A stretch of DNA of 25,199 nt, from positions 1 to 25,199 of the forward strand of contig CAZHNN010000026.1 of assembly GCA_964533965.1 (NCBI GenBank), read 5' to 3'. The stretch is from RGIG3178 sp964533965. GTDB taxonomy: Bacteria; Bacillota; Clostridia; Christensenellales; QAND01. The position numbers and the translations under genes are program-made. Below, piece by piece: positions 22,401 through 25,199 of the stretch. How positions within the stretch are numbered: position 1 is the stretch's first letter; each line of letters opens with the position of its first letter. The notes below the pieces were generated by a model. The model made no database searches. It was given only the letters and a program-made list of their open reading frames with translations, and was not told the origin of the DNA.

Positions 22401-23043
22401 ATGGCAGATGCGTTTGATTTTAAAAAGCAGTACAAAGACCTCTATTTGCCCCCGGCAAAGCCATGGAACGCNNNNNNNNNNGATGCTGATCGATGTTCCA
22501 TCAATGCGCTTTCTCATCATACAAGGACACGGGGATCCAAACGAACAGGGCGGCGCATACCAGGCGGCTTTGGAGGCGCTATACGGCCTTTGCTATACCA
22601 TCAAGATGAGTAAGATGAGCGGCAACACCCCCACCGGATATTTCGACTATGTTGTACCGCCGTTGGAAGGATTGTGGTGGCTTGAGGACGATGTGTTTGA
22701 CCTGAACCGCTTAAGGGACAAGAGCCAATACCAGTGGTTTTCCATGATCCGCCAGCCCGAGTTTGTGGACGAAGCTGTGCTTCAATCCGGTGTTCGGCTT
22801 ATGGATTGGACGGAAGGGCTGTGTGTGCAATGCATGCACCTGGGTCCGTTTGATGACGAACCCGCAACGTTGGCAAGAATGGAAGCGTTTATGGCTTCTA
22901 ACGGCTACGAGGACGCAATTGGCGACAAACTGCCAGATGGCTCGATACGGCGCCACCATGAAATCTACCTGGGCGATCCCAGGAAAACCGCACCAGAAAA
23001 ACTCAAGACGGTATTGCGGCATCCCATAAAGCTTCGCGGCTGA
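22401..23043 (+). CDS. GyrI-like small-molecule-binding domain protein, interrupted by a run of N
   Basis: A stand-alone GyrI-like protein of about 210 residues. The start MADAFDFKKQYKDLYLPPAK is the family N-terminus. After the 10 N at 22472-22481 the sequence resumes in another frame with MLIDVPSMRFLIIQGHGDPN, then YQAALEALYGLCYTIKM, YVVPPLEGLWW and HHEIYLGDPRK, all typical of the family. Deleting the N run joins both parts in one frame with an Ala codon, so the gene is probably intact and the N are a placeholder. These proteins bind or hydrolyse small hydrophobic ligands; the role here is unknown. The ATG follows GGGAGTG. Confidence 0.88.
22472..22481. other. Assembly gap (10 N)
   Basis: Ten undetermined bases inside the GyrI-like gene. 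Their count does not fit the reading frame, while zero or another multiple of three does. Confidence 0.95.
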
Positions 23044-23052
23044 TTGGCAAAT

Positions 23053-23078
23053 AAGCCTGCCGAAATGGCAGGCTTTTT
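23053..23078 (+). terminator. Intrinsic terminator of the GyrI-like gene
   Basis: GCCTGCC, loop GAAAT, GGCAGGC, then TTTTT. It begins about 10 bases after the stop codon. Confidence 0.9.
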
Positions 23079-23132
23079 CAATGGGTCTTGTGCTACTCTG
23101 TGAACAAGAGGCGGACATATCCCTATAAAACA

Positions 23133-23161
23133 GAAAAGGCCGACTCGTCCCGGCCTTTTTT
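23133..23161 (-). terminator. Bidirectional terminator between convergent genes
   Basis: AAAAGGCCG, loop ACTCGTCC, CGGCCTTTT with A and T runs on both sides, so it works on either strand. On the minus strand it lies about 24 bases after the stop of the PRC-barrel gene; on the plus strand it backs up the GyrI-like gene terminator. Confidence 0.85.
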
Positions 23162-23184
23162 CTATGTATCGATTGTAGAAGCTT

Positions 23185-23808
23185 TTATTCCAGGTTCAGC
23201 ATCAGATCGGCAGTGAGGCCGGCTTTGTCCGCGGCGTGCATGATCTCTTCGGTGACGACGGTATCCTTTTTGGCGATGACTTCCCCTTCAGCATCAACCA
23301 AATCTGCCGTTAGTTTGCGGCCAACCACGTAATCCCTTTGCTCCCGTTCGAAAGCGGAGGCTTTGCTCTGTTTGGTGTTGTTTTCAAAATCCACAAACAT
23401 GAGCGAGTTAGACAAGGAAACGATGTTGCTGCCTTCGACTTCTTTGCCGTTATCCAGCAGGATGGCTTTGATGACACCCGTCTTTTCTTCATAGGCAAAA
23501 TTCACGATGCTGCCCAGCAAATCACCCGTGGAGGAGATGCATTTCATGCCCAACAGCGTCATTTGAACGCCCATCAGATCCATCTGCTTTGCCTTCTCGA
23601 GGCTCTGCGCTATGATGAAATCCTTGCCGACGCCTACGACATCGCTCGTGAACAATTCACGGTAGTCATAGTTCTTATCCAGCTTAAGGATGATGGACTT
23701 GATGCATTTTGTTTTCGGGTCTATCACAAAATCCTTTGCATTGCCCTGTGTGGTGCCTTCTTTGATTCCCATCAATGGCAGGCCGACCACCTGTGAAGCT
23801 TCTTTCAT
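23185..23808 (-). CDS. PRC-barrel domain protein
   Basis: A 207-residue soluble protein with two PRC-barrel-like units. The first (about 1-75) has SQVVGLPLMGIKEGTTQG, DFVIDPKTKCIKSIIL and GKDFIIAQS. The second (about 80-150) has GMKCISSTGDLLGSIVNF, EKTGVIKAILLDNG and NIVSLSNSLMFV. A short C-terminal part (about 160-207) has VGRKLTADLVDAEGEVIAKK, a pattern also seen in clostridial PRC proteins. PRC barrels mediate protein or RNA contacts. The exact role is unknown, though relatives in spore formers are annotated as sporulation-linked YlmC/YmxH-like. GGAGG precedes the ATG. It follows the VanW-type gene by 19 bases, probably in one operon, and ends at a terminator. Confidence 0.85.
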   Translation of the reverse strand: MKEASQVVGLPLMGIKEGTTQGNAKDFVIDPKTKCIKSIILKLDKNYDYRELFTSDVVGVGKDFIIAQSLEKAKQMDLMGVQMTLLGMKCISSTGDLLGSIVNFAYEEKTGVIKAILLDNGKEVEGSNIVSLSNSLMFVDFENNTKQSKASAFEREQRDYVVGRKLTADLVDAEGEVIAKKDTVVTEEIMHAADKAGLTADLMLNLE

Positions 23809-23827
23809 AACTATGTTTCCTCCTTAG

Positions 23828-25199
23828 TTAGTCTTTATTGACATTGGTGCCTACTAAAAGTACTTTGTCAACGGGTGCATACCTGTCCTGCGATATCAGT
23901 TGTCTTTGTACGACTACACCGTTTTTGATGAAGACGCGGTACACATTTACCTTGTATCCTTGGCGTGGACTGCTAATCAGTCGCGTTACCCCGGACGGCA
24001 GCTCTTTGGTGTATTGTATATCCGTATTGTACGGGATGGTCTCCGTCACTTCGTTCTGTACCTCAATTGTAGTTCCGTCTGCCAGTGGTTTGCCGTATAG
24101 CTGGATCTTCAACTTCTGTTTATCAAAGCTCGCTATGATATAGATAGGCATATCAGAGGTATTCTTTATTTTCAGATCCTTGTTGTTCCAGTTCAATGTT
24201 GCGTCAAGCCCGATTGGGAGATAGGACGAAGGCCAGGAATGTCTCACTCTCTCCACGATCTCCATATTGGCAACAAGCGCCGCGTTGTACAAAGTGCCGG
24301 CAACCTGACAAATTCCGCCACCGATCTGGTCTTTCAAGCTTGTTCCGTCCACAATGGCGGGAGCGGGTTTGAACCCTTTTTCGATTGTGCGTTCTCCGAT
24401 CAGCATGTTAACGGAGAACACTTCTCCGGGTTCGATACGCCCTCCATTGATCGTGTCGCATATCAGTTGGATGTTGGTGTTTCTATTCGAGTTGTTTACT
24501 GCTTTGGTCTCGCATTCGCCGATTAACACAGTGTTGTTTAGCAGAAAATCATGCGACACTTTGGGGTATGCCGTTTTGCTCGTTACGATCAGGTCGGAGA
24601 AATCTTCACTGTTTATCTTCGCCAGTATGATGTTCGTAAGCTCCTGGACGTCGATTTCCTCACCGGTTGATTCGTTGGTAATCGTTAGGGTGTGGTTCTG
24701 CTTGTCCAACGATACCGTTGCATCCATCGCAGGCATGCTGATGCCCTTGACGTACGCTTGTAAGGTTGTCATCAGCTTGTACCTGTCAAAAAACCCCTGA
24801 CCGAAGTTGACTCCTTTCGCCAATGCCTTTGTCTTATTGTATTTTTCAATGCTGGAATCGCCAGTGTTCTTGTCGTAGTTGAAGGCTTCCTGCAGCTCCT
24901 GTTCAAAGCTCAGCCGGATGCCAAGTTGATTCGCAGTGAATTCCGCTTTGTTCCCTTTGTAGATCAGGTTCAACCTGGCTTTGGCATACAGCCGCTGCGA
25001 ATAGTCCGTCAACAGATTTTCCGCCTGCTTATACGTCATCTTAGATACGCTGATGCCATCGACAGTAACGCCGGACGCAAATACTTTGTCCGAAATGGTG
25101 AGAGAAAAGTTGGCCAATCCCCCGACAAAAAGCATGCTCACGATCATGAAGATGGAGAGCATAGCGTTTTTAACCAGAAGTTTCCTGGGATTCTTTTTC
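23828..25199 (-). CDS. VanW/YoaR family membrane-anchored protein, 5' end beyond window
   Basis: The visible 456 residues form an envelope protein. Reading upstream of the first ATG (25162) stays open to the window edge and gives basic KKNPRKLLVKN before the membrane segment (AMLSIFMIVSMLFVGGLA), so the true start lies outside. An extracytoplasmic part begins with VFASGVTVDGISVSKMTYKQ, the usual opening of YoaR-type peptidoglycan-binding repeats. The VanW domain follows with NSNRNTNIQLICDTINGG, EPGEVFSVN and the hallmark GGGICQVAGTLYNAAL, then RHSWPSSYLPIGLDAT. A G5-like beta segment closes the protein. VanW proteins occur in some vancomycin-resistance clusters, but this is the common chromosomal type with no other van gene nearby. 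Biochemical role unknown. Confidence 0.9.
   Translation of the reverse strand, partial: KKNPRKLLVKNAMLSIFMIVSMLFVGGLANFSLTISDKVFASGVTVDGISVSKMTYKQAENLLTDYSQRLYAKARLNLIYKGNKAEFTANQLGIRLSFEQELQEAFNYDKNTGDSSIEKYNKTKALAKGVNFGQGFFDRYKLMTTLQAYVKGISMPAMDATVSLDKQNHTLTITNESTGEEIDVQELTNIILAKINSEDFSDLIVTSKTAYPKVSHDFLLNNTVLIGECETKAVNNSNRNTNIQLICDTINGGRIEPGEVFSVNMLIGERTIEKGFKPAPAIVDGTSLKDQIGGGICQVAGTLYNAALVANMEIVERVRHSWPSSYLPIGLDATLNWNNKDLKIKNTSDMPIYIIASFDKQKLKIQLYGKPLADGTTIEVQNEVTETIPYNTDIQYTKELPSGVTRLISSPRQGYKVNVYRVFIKNGVVVQRQLISQDRYAPVDKVLLVGTNVNKD

Noticed and set aside
23828..25199. Vancomycin resistance cluster
   Set aside because: Only a VanW-domain protein is present; no vanH, vanA, vanX, vanR or vanS is in the window, and chromosomal VanW/YoaR proteins are common without resistance.
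1..25199. Mobile elements, CRISPR arrays, phage genes, tRNAs
   Set aside because: No transposase or integrase motif, no regularly spaced repeats and no cloverleaf sequence were seen in either strand.

Overview
The window looks like a chromosomal segment of an endospore-forming Bacillota, most probably of class Clostridia and with roughly even base composition. The evidence is a class A RNase P RNA, the vegetative sigma factor next to the primase (dgt-dnaG-rpoD), the sporulation pair yqfC-yqfD, and the conserved Firmicutes order yqfC-yqfD-phoH-pgpH-ybeY-era-yqzL-recO. Starts are often GTG or TTG behind strong Shine-Dalgarno sequences. I see no insertion sequence, prophage, tRNA, CRISPR array or toxin-antitoxin module. 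A 10-base run of N at 22472-22481 marks an assembly junction, so this is draft sequence.

Layout. From 17469 down to 1 nearly everything is on the minus strand. Read in the direction of transcription: a lipoprotein with its own promoter and terminator; yqfC, yqfD, phoH, pgpH, ybeY, era, a small yqzL-like gene, recO and pyruvate phosphate dikinase (ppdK), closed by a strong terminator; then dgt, dnaG, rpoD, trmK (broken by two in-frame TAG codons), a Nif3-family gene, a terminator-like hairpin, a coiled-coil/zinc-ribbon protein gene, and rnpB running off the left edge. Several junctions overlap (ATGA at phoH/pgpH and dnaG/rpoD, 8 nt at yqfC/yqfD), which suggests translational coupling. Compared with Bacillus subtilis the order is kept, but dgkA and cdd are absent between ybeY and era, and glyQS, ccpN and yqfL are absent between recO and the dgt-dnaG part.

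From 17808 to 21675 a plus-strand cassette holds a polar amino-acid ABC transporter (lipoprotein receptor, permease, ATPase) followed by an AbgB-like M20 amidohydrolase. It reads as an uptake-and-deacylation or peptide-salvage unit and ends at a clear terminator. A P-loop kinase-like gene (minus) and a GyrI-like domain gene (plus, containing the N gap) diverge from a shared promoter region at 22263-22400. At the right edge a VanW/YoaR-type membrane-anchored protein, cut by the window end, is followed by a PRC-barrel protein, probably as one operon.

Most of the window is housekeeping. The points worth a second look are the double amber in trmK, the frame restored by deleting the N run, the terminator placed just ahead of the zinc-ribbon gene, the transporter/amidohydrolase cassette, and the direct recO-ppdK linkage. 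I found no convincing new multi-gene system.
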